Of a stretch of DNA of 21,631 bases, positions 14,491-21,631 are shown one piece after another. Every line of letters starts with the position of its first letter. Position 1 is the stretch's first letter. The stretch is from assembly GCA_937967665.1 (NCBI GenBank), contig CALBSZ010000086.1, positions 1 to 21,631 on the forward strand, read 5' to 3'. Made by a program: the position numbers and the translations under genes. Source of the stretch: an uncultured Planctomycetaceae bacterium (lineage in GTDB: Bacteria > Planctomycetota > Planctomycetia > Pirellulales > Pirellulaceae). The notes under the pieces were generated by a model, which was not told the origin of the DNA, did not search any database, and saw nothing but the letters and a program-made list of their open reading frames with translations.

Positions 14491-16896
14491 ATGAGTAACC
14501 CAGCCGACCTGTTTCAAACTGCAATCAATCACCACCGTTTCGGGAAGCTGCGCGAGGCGGAGCGGATGTATCGTCAGATTGTTGACGAAGACCCGCAAAA
14601 TGCCGAAGCCTGGCATTTGATCGGGACGATCGCGCAGCATTTCGGCCGCAGCAACAAGGCCATTGATTGTTACAACAAGGCCATTGCCATCGACAACGGG
14701 CAATTCCGCTATCACGCCAACCTGGCGGTCGCTCAGTTCACCGGCGGGCTGACCGACGAAGCCAAGGCCAGCATCCAGCAGGCCAAGCAGTCGGGGCTGT
14801 CGGATCCTGATTTGCTCAATTCACAAGGGATCCGGTACATGAACGAAGACCAGGTCAAGGCGGCGATCGCCTGCTTCATCCTGGCCACGGAAATCAAGCC
14901 TACCTACGCGGACGGCTACTACAACCTGGGTATCGCCTATACGGCGCAGCAACAGGTGGACGAAGCCATTAGCGCGTACCAGCAGGCCATCCAATTCAAA
15001 CCGGACTACGCGGAAGCCCACAATAACCTGGGCGATCTGTTGATGAAGCAAGGGCGCCATGGAGAAGCAATCGCCTCGTTTCAAGCGGCCGTGCAGCACA
15101 AGCCGGATCATGCCAAAGCGTACTACAACATGGGGCGTTCGTTCCGGCAGGTCAAGAACGCCGCGGCAGCGGCCGAGGCGTTTCAGCGAGCGCTCAGCGT
15201 TCAGCCGGATTTCCCGCGCGCGCAAACGGACCTGGCCAGCGTGCTCAGCGAATTGGGAAGGGACGAAGAAGCACGCCTCAGCTACGCGCGGCTGAATGCG
15301 TCGACAAAGAACGCGCAGAACAATCTGGTCGAAGCGACGAACGCGATGATGCGCGGTCAGTTCGACGAAGCCGAACGGCGTTTTCAGCTGGTCCTGCAGA
15401 ACAACGCCAACAACGCCGGCGTGACTTTTGGCCTGGCCGAAGCGCTGCGCTATCAGGGCAAATTCGGGGAAGCCGAAAGTCATTATCGGACCACCCTGCG
15501 GCTGGACCCGAACTACGCCGAGGCCTACGTGGGACTCGGTGCCACGCTGACCCAGCAGTATGCCTTTGAGGACGCGCGGATGAGCATTGAACTGGGCATG
15601 AAGAATAAGCCCGACTTTGCCGACGCCTATTTGCACTTGGGCGACCTGCAGCGCGAGCAGGGCCAGGTCGCCGAAGCGGTAGCCAGCTACGAAAAGGCTG
15701 CTCAACTGAACCCGCAAGTGTCGGCAGCCCTCACGCAGTGCGGCGTGGCACAGCAGGAGAACGGCAACGTTGCGTCCGCTGTCGAAAACTACCAGCAGGC
15801 CTTATTGGTGAATCCGAACGACGCCACGGCCTACTACCGGCTCAGCGAACTGGCGCGGCACGGACATTATCAGTTCACGCCCCAGCAGGGAGAACGGATT
15901 CAGTCACTGCTGGGCCATCCGGCGTTGCCGCTGCTGGAAAAGTACATGCTGCATTTCGCGGTGGCCAACATGCTGGACATGCAGGGCCGCTACGATGACG
16001 CGTTTGTGCATCTGCAGCAGGCCAACGAGGCCCGTCGTATGGAACTGCATCGCGCCGGCGTGATCTACGATATCGAACGTCAAACCCGGCACGTGGACGA
16101 GATGATTGCGACCGCGACCCCCGACTTCTTCCGCCAGGTCGCTTCGTACGGGTCCGATTCCGATCGGCCGGTATTTGTTGTCGGCGCGCCGCGCAGCGGC
16201 ACCACGCTTGTTGAACAGATCCTGGCCTCGCATCCGCAGGTCCGTGGCGCCGGGGAACTGCAGGAAATCAATCTCTATTCGCTAGTCCTGCCGCGGCAGA
16301 TGGAAACGGAACGGACCTATCCCAGCTGCCTGGCTCAACTCGATCGCGAAACCGTCCAGCGACTTGCCAAACGCTATCTGGATCGATCGTCGGCGCCCGG
16401 CGACTCCGCCTCACGTGTGGTCGACCGTTTGCCGGCCAATTATCTTCACTTGGGCTTGATCTACGCCATGTTCCCGCAGGCTCGGGTGATCTATTGCCGC
16501 CGCGATCCGCGGGATCTTGGTCTCTCCTGTTACTTCCAGAATTTCAGTCGGCGCCCGGCGGCCAGCATGTCGACCAACCTGACAGATATCGGCAAATACC
16601 TGCGGCAAAACGAACGACTGATGGCTCATTGGAAGTCGTGCCTGCCCATTTCGATTCACGAAGTGGTTTATGAGGATCTGGTCAGCCAGCCACTCCAGGC
16701 CGCGCAGCGCCTGGTGCAGTACTGCGGCCTGGCCTGGGACGATCGCTGCGGCCGCCCGCACGAAACAGCGCGGCTGGTGCAGTCGGACAGCAGCCTGCAG
16801 GTACGCCAGCCCATTTTCGCGTCGTCTGTCGGCCGCTGGCAGAAGTACGCCAGCCACCTCCAGCCGCTGTTGAAAGCCCTCAACGGCGAAGCGTAA
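14491..16896 (+). CDS. TPR-repeat protein with C-terminal sulfotransferase domain
   Basis: The 801-residue product starts with about a dozen tetratricopeptide repeats (residues ~1-480), seen as recurring 34-residue helix pairs such as ADGYYNLGIAYTAQQ, AEAHNNLGDLLMKQG and AKAYYNMGRSFRQ. A sulfotransferase domain fills ~555-790. Its 5'-phosphosulfate loop is GAPRSGTT (565-572) inside VFVVGAPRSGTTLVEQIL. The 3'-phosphate-binding element is VIYCRRDPRDLGLS (R671 to S679). Such proteins transfer sulfate from PAPS to a protein tyrosine or a glycan, with the TPRs presumably holding the acceptor or a partner. There is no signal peptide from ATG 14491, so it is probably cytoplasmic. The open frame extends to 14353, but that extension has no similarity and contains the promoter. 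No ribosome site is apparent. TPR-sulfotransferases are abundant in planctomycetes and proteobacteria. Confidence 0.92.
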   Translation: MSNPADLFQTAINHHRFGKLREAERMYRQIVDEDPQNAEAWHLIGTIAQHFGRSNKAIDCYNKAIAIDNGQFRYHANLAVAQFTGGLTDEAKASIQQAKQSGLSDPDLLNSQGIRYMNEDQVKAAIACFILATEIKPTYADGYYNLGIAYTAQQQVDEAISAYQQAIQFKPDYAEAHNNLGDLLMKQGRHGEAIASFQAAVQHKPDHAKAYYNMGRSFRQVKNAAAAAEAFQRALSVQPDFPRAQTDLASVLSELGRDEEARLSYARLNASTKNAQNNLVEATNAMMRGQFDEAERRFQLVLQNNANNAGVTFGLAEALRYQGKFGEAESHYRTTLRLDPNYAEAYVGLGATLTQQYAFEDARMSIELGMKNKPDFADAYLHLGDLQREQGQVAEAVASYEKAAQLNPQVSAALTQCGVAQQENGNVASAVENYQQALLVNPNDATAYYRLSELARHGHYQFTPQQGERIQSLLGHPALPLLEKYMLHFAVANMLDMQGRYDDAFVHLQQANEARRMELHRAGVIYDIERQTRHVDEMIATATPDFFRQVASYGSDSDRPVFVVGAPRSGTTLVEQILASHPQVRGAGELQEINLYSLVLPRQMETERTYPSCLAQLDRETVQRLAKRYLDRSSAPGDSASRVVDRLPANYLHLGLIYAMFPQARVIYCRRDPRDLGLSCYFQNFSRRPAASMSTNLTDIGKYLRQNERLMAHWKSCLPISIHEVVYEDLVSQPLQAAQRLVQYCGLAWDDRCGRPHETARLVQSDSSLQVRQPIFASSVGRWQKYASHLQPLLKALNGEA

Positions 16897-16926
16897 CGTG
16901 TTCTTCTAGTTCGTGAACAAGCGGGG

Positions 16927-16966
16927 TCTGTGACTTTTGGAATCGATCTGTGACTTTTGGAATCGA
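16927..16966. repeat. Perfect tandem duplication of a 20-mer
   Basis: The 20-base unit TCTGTGACTTTTGGAATCGA occurs twice without a gap (16927-16946 and 16947-16966), 30 bases after the sulfotransferase stop. Its end touches the left arm of the long inverted repeat. Confidence 0.85.
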
Positions 16967-17128
16967 AATGCGAAGCACGAATATCGAATCCCGCAAAAAA
17001 TCAATTGTCACAATACCCGAATCCGAAAGCCCACCGGCGGCTGCATTTCGCATTTCCATTGAATTCACGTGAGGTGGTTTTGAATTCCTGATTTTGAATT
17101 TGTTTCGTATTTCGTGCTTCGTATTTCG
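16964..17128. repeat. AT-rich long inverted repeat, MITE-like
   Basis: Two 25-base arms (16964-16988 and 17104-17128) are reverse complements at 21 of 25 positions, sharing the core GAAGCACGAA. They enclose 115 AT-rich bases that contrast with the GC-rich genes. A run of eight T follows the right arm (17131-17138). The element lies between the convergent sulfotransferase and dnaA genes (gap 16897-17159). A 117-codon minus-strand frame through it is a by-product of the repeat. Confidence 0.7.
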
Positions 17129-17159
17129 CGTTTTTTTTCGAACCGTTTCTCCGCGACGA

Positions 17160-18518
17160 TCAACCGGTCCGCAATCTTGTCTCGACCTGGCGAATCGCCT
17201 CTTCAATCCGGCAGGGGCCGTGCGAGACTTCAATTTCCTGTTGACTGGCCAGCCAGTGATCCACCTTGTGTTGAGCGGCGATCACCGTACTGTGGCTGCG
17301 CTGGCCGAAGTAGCTGCCGATTTCAGCATAGGCGGCGCGAGTGTATTTTCGCGCCAGCCACATGGCCAGCATCCGCGGCTGGCTGACCGATTTGGATTTG
17401 CGTTTCGACTGCAACGACTTGCCGTCCAGCCCGAAGATGTCGCAGACCGCGTTTTCAATGTCGGGAATGCGCACCGTGGGTTGTACCGACTGGATCAGGT
17501 CGCGGAGTGCGTCGGCTGCCATGTCGCGGGTGATTTCTTTCTGATAGGCCGCCGCCGTGGCTTCCAAGCGATGCAGCGCGCCGCGCAGCAGGCGAGCGTC
17601 GCCGGTAAAGCGGGCGCTGATAAACTCAAGGACGTCGGGCGGGATGCGCAGCGACATCTGGGCCGCGAACTGTTCCAGGATGCCGCGCCGCGTTTCCTGA
17701 TCGGCCGCTTCGACACCGCAAACCAAACCGCCGGTCAGCCGCGCGATGATCTCCGAGCAGAAGCCCTTCAATTGCACGGGGGGACGATCGGCGGCAAAGA
17801 CCATTTGACGGCCTTCGTTCAGCAAGGTGTCGATCGTGTGCTGCAGTTCGACGACCGTGGCCTGCTTGCCGGCAAAGAACTGAATGTCGTCGATGATCAG
17901 CAACTGCACGCCCCGATACTTGCGTCGAAAACTGGGCAGCCCCGTTCCTCGCAAGGCGGCCAGGAAATAGGTCGTGAACTGCTCGGCCGAGAGCATGACT
18001 TTGTGACGCGCGTCGACGGACGTCCAGATTCCTTCCAGTAAATGCGTCTTACCCGACCCAGTGGGGCCGTGAAGGAACAGCGGAGAAACCCGGCCTGGTC
18101 TTTCGCTGATCGACTGCGCTGCCGCGACAGCCAGGCGATTACACGGCCCGACTACCAGGTCCTCCAGCGAACGGTACTTGCGACGCGTGCTGGCGGGTGT
18201 GAACGGGGTAATCGTCGCAGGCCCGGTCGCGGTGGGGACTTGCTGGTCCGCGGTCGCCGGCCGCAGTTTCGCTTCGACCTCGAAGACCAGCTGGACCGCG
18301 ATCCCACAAAGGTCGCGCGCGACTTGTTTTAGATCGGCGGCAAAACCATGGCGAATGCGATCCAGATGGAATTGGTCCGGCGCGGCGATGGCAAGCGTCT
18401 GGTCGCGCAAAGTGAGTCGGACTCCGGTTCCAAACCAAAGTTCATAGCGGTCAATCCCGATCCTTTCGGCAAGGGATGTGCGTAATTTCGCATGGATGTC
18501 CGTATCGCCGCTTGCCAC
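17160..18518 (-). CDS. dnaA: Chromosomal replication initiator protein DnaA
   Basis: DnaA binds DnaA boxes at oriC and melts DNA in an ATP-dependent way. The 452-residue length fits. Domain I is at ~10-80 (the YELWFGTGVRL region), then a short Pro/Thr-rich domain II. Domain III is the AAA+ core, with LEDLVVGPCNRLA, Walker A GPTGSGKTHLL (151-161), Walker B QLLIIDDIQFFAGK (205-218) and FAADRPP. The helix-turn-helix domain IV contains MLAMWLARKYTRAAYAEIGSYFGQRSHSTVIAAQHKV, matching the DnaA signature. Start is GTG 18518 with AGGAAG about 9 bases upstream. The Walker A loop is TGS rather than the usual GLG form, and several positions are divergent, so it may be a paralogue in a genome with another dnaA. 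No dnaN, recF or gyrB and no TTATCCACA-type boxes are nearby, so this is not a typical oriC locus. Confidence 0.9.
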   Translation of the reverse strand: MASGDTDIHAKLRTSLAERIGIDRYELWFGTGVRLTLRDQTLAIAAPDQFHLDRIRHGFAADLKQVARDLCGIAVQLVFEVEAKLRPATADQQVPTATGPATITPFTPASTRRKYRSLEDLVVGPCNRLAVAAAQSISERPGRVSPLFLHGPTGSGKTHLLEGIWTSVDARHKVMLSAEQFTTYFLAALRGTGLPSFRRKYRGVQLLIIDDIQFFAGKQATVVELQHTIDTLLNEGRQMVFAADRPPVQLKGFCSEIIARLTGGLVCGVEAADQETRRGILEQFAAQMSLRIPPDVLEFISARFTGDARLLRGALHRLEATAAAYQKEITRDMAADALRDLIQSVQPTVRIPDIENAVCDIFGLDGKSLQSKRKSKSVSQPRMLAMWLARKYTRAAYAEIGSYFGQRSHSTVIAAQHKVDHWLASQQEIEVSHGPCRIEEAIRQVETRLRTG

Positions 18519-18852
18519 GTCCTGTCGCTTCCTGTGCGCGTACCGCGAGCGCCTGAATCCTACTTACCGAAAACGAACCCGCAGGTCCTGTTTGCCGCGG
18601 CGCTGGCAGCACTAACAAGGTTGAAAGGCTGGCGAACGCGGAGTCGCGAGCCGTCAGCCTGAGTCATCTAAACTTTGGAAGAGCGATTGTACGCCTGCTA
18701 GCACCCATGTCAAACCATCCTCGCGCAGGAAGGCCAGAATTTCTTGGAAGTCGTTTTTTTGCTGGCGTTTTATCGGAAAATCTGGCCGTTTCGCCGCCGG
18801 TTCTGGCAAGTCGGGATGGTGGAAAAGTTGTCACGGTCGACATGCTTTCTCG
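18519..18852. other. Intergenic region upstream of dnaA with two inverted repeats
   Basis: The 334 bases between the end of the acetyltransferase gene and the dnaA start hold two palindromic structures. One is a compound hairpin at 18626-18660: outer 9-bp arms with one G-T pair and an inner CGCG-GAGT-CGCG stem at 18637-18648. The other is GGCCAGA (18732-18738) / TCTGGCC (18781-18787) enclosing a T7 run at 18754-18760. No DnaA box was found by eye on either strand, and no promoter is obvious. A 68-codon plus-strand frame starting at 18707 has no support. Confidence 0.5.
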
Positions 18853-19773
18853 CTACATCTTTCTCAGAAATACGTCTCGCCGATCCCACGACAAAAAACC
18901 CGCCTCTTCGTAAACCTTGATGGCCGGGTGGTTTCCAGCGTCCACGGCAAGAATCAGGCGTTTCCGTCCTGCCTGCTGCGAAACCTGGGCTGCGAATTCC
19001 GTCAGCAGGCTTCCGTATCCGCGGCCGCGAAAGGACGGTGCGACACCGACGTAAATCAGTTCGGCCTGCTCGCTTTCCGGATGGTCGGCCAGCAGCAGGC
19101 AGCCGATATCGATTTCGCCGCGGCGAGCGATCCACCACCAATCGCTGCGATAAGTGCCTGTGCCTTTGTAGCCCTGCAGCGTGTCGCCGATTTTGCGGCA
19201 GCCGTCCAACTCCGGCAGGTCGAGCGTCTCGATGTAGGTCGCCTCGATGACCGCGCCGAGCCGCTCGAACTGATCGCCAACGAGCTCTAGAGTAAAGTGC
19301 GGTGCGAAAGCGTTGGGGGCGGTCGCGTGACGCGGGCGGCGGAGCGGCAGGGCCATGTAAATCAGTTCCGACACGGACCGGAATCCGGCCGCTTCGAGAC
19401 GCTGCCGGGCTTGTCCCCGGTCCCGCGGGAGGACGGCTTGTGCCAAATCGATGTCGCGCTGGTTGAGTGAGTCCAGCAAATGGTCGAGCAATACCTGGGC
19501 AGTATCGTCCGCCTCGCCCGCATCCAATTGGGGTGGCCAGACCACCGCGATGCGTCCGGGCATCACGTGTCCCAGGACGACGCCCACGGTCTTTCTTTGC
19601 CGGGTCGCCCGTAGCAGCAGTTCCAGCGACACCTTTCCCGCTTGCACACTGGCCAGCATGTTTTCAACTTGCGGCAAACGCTGCCCGATTGGCAGGTGTT
19701 GATAGACTTGCAGCAGGGCCGGCGTCCAATCCGACTCAGGCACCGCTTCGACCACCGTAGGCGCTGACGTCAT
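18853..19773 (-). CDS. GNAT-family N-acetyltransferase
   Basis: The 306-residue product has a clear C-terminal GNAT domain: AELIYVGVAPSFRGRGYGSLL carries the acetyl-CoA-binding motif A (R249-GRGYG-254), followed by LILAVDAGNHPAIKVYEEAGF, the usual motif B with N-x-x-A-x-x-x-YE-x-x-GF. The N-terminal half (~residues 20-150) ends in RQRLEAAGFRSVSELIYMALPL, which resembles a degenerate GNAT half, so the protein is probably a tandem-GNAT enzyme like mycothiol synthase in layout, with only the C-terminal site intact. The acceptor substrate is unknown. ATG 19773 has AGGAAAG just upstream. It follows the groES-like gene on the same strand after 259 bases and precedes dnaA by 334, so co-transcription is uncertain. 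Confidence 0.85.
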   Translation of the reverse strand: MTSAPTVVEAVPESDWTPALLQVYQHLPIGQRLPQVENMLASVQAGKVSLELLLRATRQRKTVGVVLGHVMPGRIAVVWPPQLDAGEADDTAQVLLDHLLDSLNQRDIDLAQAVLPRDRGQARQRLEAAGFRSVSELIYMALPLRRPRHATAPNAFAPHFTLELVGDQFERLGAVIEATYIETLDLPELDGCRKIGDTLQGYKGTGTYRSDWWWIARRGEIDIGCLLLADHPESEQAELIYVGVAPSFRGRGYGSLLTEFAAQVSQQAGRKRLILAVDAGNHPAIKVYEEAGFLSWDRRDVFLRKM

Positions 19774-19905
19774 CCATCTTTCCTGATTGCGACGAGATTA
19801 TGGCCAGCAGCGAGTTGGACAGCACCCAGTTTGCGGCAATCCGCCAAAACAGAAGCACGCGGCGCGAGCAAGGGTTTCCGGCCGCAGGTTGCCCACTCGC
19901 TTGCG

Positions 19906-19950
19906 GTTCGACCTTGTAGGAAACGTGCCGTTCGACCTTGTAGGAAAACG
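19906..19950. repeat. Two copies of a ~20-base direct repeat between groES and acetyltransferase genes
   Basis: GTTCGACCTTGTAGGAAACG (19906-19925) recurs at 19930-19950 with one extra A, at a 24-base period. It sits in the 259-base gap 19774-20032, which otherwise shows no recognisable feature. It may be part of a dispersed repeat family. Confidence 0.7.
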
Positions 19951-20032
19951 GAACCAGGCGCTCTCGCACTCGTCTGGCGTCGGTCTGTCCCGCGACGGGC
20001 TGCAGCAATAACGGGCAAGAACCGCGTTTCAA

Positions 20033-20365
20033 TTAGTCCTCGGTTGCCGGTTCCTGTCGCCGGAATACAGCAACAACGTCCTCGACCGGCACCACGAACA
20101 ATTGATTGTCCGGCTCGAAGTCCACGGGAATGGCGTTCTTGGGGTGGAACAAGATCTTGTCGTACTGGCGCAACGGAACGTCTTCATCGTGCTCCACCTG
20201 CGCGGAAATGGTCACGATTCGCCCCGTTATTGTCGGGATTTCCGCCTGATCGGGCAGGGCGATGCCTCCTTTGGTCTCTCGCTTCGGTTCGTCTTTGCGG
20301 ACCAGGACACGAGCTGCGATGGGTTCAACATACTCAAAGGTCTTGGAACGCGTTGCTTTTGCCAT
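20033..20365 (-). CDS. groS: GroES-type co-chaperonin
   Basis: The 110-residue product is a GroES/Cpn10 protein, the lid of the GroEL folding chamber. Family blocks visible are VEPIAARVLVRKDEPKRETKGGIALPD (start of the barrel and mobile loop with the GGI hydrophobic contact), GRIVTIS, RQYDKILFHPKNAIPV (the D-K-V/I-L-F turn), and LFVVPVEDVVAVF at the end. It is longer than the usual ~97 residues, with an N-terminal MAKATRSKTFEY extension and an acidic tail. The frame is open up to 20608, but ATG 20365 is chosen because GAGGAA is correctly spaced and homology begins there. No groEL follows and no CIRCE operator is visible in the 276-base divergent spacer, so this is probably a solitary, divergent GroES copy. 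Confidence 0.88.
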   Translation of the reverse strand: MAKATRSKTFEYVEPIAARVLVRKDEPKRETKGGIALPDQAEIPTITGRIVTISAQVEHDEDVPLRQYDKILFHPKNAIPVDFEPDNQLFVVPVEDVVAVFRRQEPATED

Positions 20366-20641
20366 GGATTCCTCGGTGTTTCGATCTGCCAGAACTCCTC
20401 TCAAAGGTACTCGGAAGGGTCCCCGTGGGCAAGTCGAACGGTTTCGCGTCGTCCCGCTGGTTCGAGCTACGGGAAAAGTGGAATCTGGCCTTGTACGCAC
20501 AGGATTTTCTGGCAAAATGTGGGGTTTCCCTAAGAAGATAATCCGCCAGTAGCTGATCTTGGCGGGTCGGTGCGTTTGCCGGCTCGCGGTGAGCAGCCGC
20601 ATTTTCAAATAAACCGATAGACGATCACGAAAGGCCGTCTC
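20366..20641. other. Divergent spacer between groES-like and rplY genes
   Basis: 276 bases drive transcription both ways. GAGGAA just above the groES start is the only convincing signal. No CIRCE inverted repeat and no strong sigma70 hexamer pair was found by eye. Confidence 0.4.
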
Positions 20642-21268
20642 ATGTCCGATTCATTGACTGTGGAGATCCGCGAGGATTTTGGAACGACCGCGTCACGACG
20701 CCTGCGCAAGAGCGGCAAGATTCCTGCGATTCTGTATGGTCACGGCGAGGAAAACGTTGGCTTGACCGTGTCGGCCGAAGAAGTGGCTGCCGCCATTCGC
20801 CATGGCAGTCGCCTGGTCGATTTAACGGGCGCGGTGACGGAAAGCGCGTTGATCAAGGAAGTGCACTGGGATGCGTTTGGCATAGAAGTGCTGCACCTGG
20901 ACTTCACGCGGACGTCGAAGACGGAATCGGTCGAAATCACGGTGCTTGTTGAGCTTCGCGGGGTCGCTCCGGGAACGAAGCTGGGCGGCGTGGTTCAGCA
21001 CCAGCAGCATGAACTCGAAATTGTCTGCCCGGCGGGATCCATTCCAGAAAAGGTGGAAGCCAACATCAACTCACTGGAAATCGGCGATGTAATCACGGCG
21101 GGTGAACTGGAATTGCCGGTAGGCGCGTCGTTGCTGACGGATCCGGCTGAGATCATCGTCCAGTGCGTCGAGGCCGAAGAAGAACGGGAAGAAGAGTTGG
21201 AGGAAGCGGCGCCTGGCGAACCCGAAGTGATCGGTCGCCAAGAAGAAGACGAAGAAGGAGAGGATTAA
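20642..21268 (+). CDS. rplY: 50S ribosomal protein bL25 (Ctc/TL5 type, long form)
   Basis: bL25 binds 5S rRNA in the large ribosomal subunit; the long form is known as general stress protein Ctc or TL5. Residues 1-~90 are the 5S-binding domain (REDFGTTASRRLRKSGKIPAILYGHGEEN, then EVHWDAFGIEVLHLDFTR). Residues ~95-180 are the TL5-type C-terminal domain (VELRGVAPGTKLGGVVQ, CPAGSIPEKVEANINSLEIGDVI). The last ~25 residues are a Glu-rich acidic tail, usual in Ctc proteins. At 208 residues it is of normal long-form size. ATG 20642 has AAAGG 7 bases upstream. pth follows 75 bases downstream, a common bacterial pairing (ctc-pth), so the two are probably co-transcribed. Confidence 0.96.
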   Translation: MSDSLTVEIREDFGTTASRRLRKSGKIPAILYGHGEENVGLTVSAEEVAAAIRHGSRLVDLTGAVTESALIKEVHWDAFGIEVLHLDFTRTSKTESVEITVLVELRGVAPGTKLGGVVQHQQHELEIVCPAGSIPEKVEANINSLEIGDVITAGELELPVGASLLTDPAEIIVQCVEAEEEREEELEEAAPGEPEVIGRQEEDEEGED

Positions 21269-21343
21269 GTTCTTCGCCAACTACTTGCCTGGTTTGGGTT
21301 CGTTTCGGACGTGTTCCCGGAAGCAGGCCAGCGAGATGCCGTC

Positions 21344-21631
21344 ATGAAGCTGGTAGTGGGTTTGGGAAACCCCGGAAGAAAGTACGAAGGGACTCGGCAC
21401 AATATTGGTTTTGAAGTCGTTCGCGAACTTACCCGGCGCCATGGCACGGGAACGCCGCGAGCCAGATTTAACGGAGAGACGGTCGAAGCGGAGGTGGCGG
21501 GCCAGAAGGTTTTGATTCTGTGCCCGTTGACGTACATGAACAACAGCGGTCAGAGCGTCGTGCAGGCGCGCGACTTTTACAAGCTGGCCAACGCAGAGAT
21601 GGAGGTACTTTGTGACGACTTCAACTTGGTG
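21344..21631 (+). CDS. pth: Peptidyl-tRNA hydrolase, 5' part (cut by window edge)
   Basis: Pth releases peptides from prematurely dissociated peptidyl-tRNA, recycling tRNA. The first 96 of ~190 codons are present and open to the window edge. The family signature is visible: MKLVVGLGNPGRKYEGTRHNIGF with N9 and catalytic H19, LTYMNNSGQSV with N66, and VLCDDFNL with D91, equivalent to the H20/N68/D93 set of the E. coli enzyme. The residue before D91 is Cys, where the E. coli enzyme has His. The start ATG 21344 gives the exact family N-terminus; the upstream ribosome site is weak (GCGAGATG region). It lies 75 bases after bL25 in the same direction. Confidence 0.95.
   Translation, partial: MKLVVGLGNPGRKYEGTRHNIGFEVVRELTRRHGTGTPRARFNGETVEAEVAGQKVLILCPLTYMNNSGQSVVQARDFYKLANAEMEVLCDDFNLV

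Noticed and set aside
16880..17233. 117-codon minus-strand frame between sulfotransferase and dnaA
   Set aside because: It is a translation of the AT-rich inverted repeat (KTRNTKHEIRNKFK-like low complexity) and overlaps the ends of both flanking genes.
20366..20608. Upstream start for the GroES-like protein
   Set aside because: GAGGAA is correctly placed for ATG 20365, and the extension is Arg/Pro/Thr-rich non-family sequence.

Overview
The window is a GC-rich bacterial chromosome segment. Gene content suggests a planctomycete, perhaps of the Pirellulales type: a secreted HEAT-like protein with a Pro-rich tail, a TPR-sulfotransferase giant, a CheA-like kinase without a CheW domain, a stand-alone PAS protein, short-repeat-rich intergenic regions and frequent starts without a Shine-Dalgarno site. 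This taxonomic call is inference from gene style, not a search result. No CRISPR array, prophage, insertion sequence, rRNA or tRNA gene was seen.

Left end (1-2142): a secreted-protein gene running off the left edge and a KefB/YbaL-type cation:proton antiporter, both on the minus strand and visibly richer in GC than the rest. At about 2140 this block abuts the C-terminal third of glutamate-5-semialdehyde dehydrogenase (proA), whose first ~260 codons are absent. The junction is either a recombination scar or an assembly chimera.

Centre-left (2143-9139): proA fragment and fliM on the plus strand, then a convergent fadB-fadA beta-oxidation operon on the minus strand. fadB carries a one-base frameshift near its 3' end. 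Next comes a secreted HEAT-repeat-like protein (minus strand) and a 375-base divergent spacer.

Centre (9140-14218): a class II-type histone deacetylase-like hydrolase; a secreted ComEC-like metallo-beta-lactamase-fold protein bracketed by copies of a REP-like repeat (one downstream, a 128-base tandem pair upstream); a CheA-like kinase; a divergent single-domain PAS protein with a promoter/operator-like palindrome in the shared spacer; and a PilZ (c-di-GMP receptor) protein. The kinase, PAS and PilZ genes form a small signalling neighbourhood.

Right part (14491-21631): an 801-residue TPR-sulfotransferase; a convergent spacer with a tandem 20-mer and an AT-rich long inverted repeat; dnaA on the minus strand without dnaN or recognisable DnaA boxes; a GNAT acetyltransferase and a GroES-type co-chaperonin on the minus strand; and, divergent from groES, the translation pair rplY (bL25/Ctc) and pth (cut by the right edge).

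I do not see a clear-cut undescribed multi-gene system. The parts most worth following are the CheA-like kinase lacking P5 beside PAS and PilZ genes, the repeat-bracketed MBL gene, and the KefB/proA junction.
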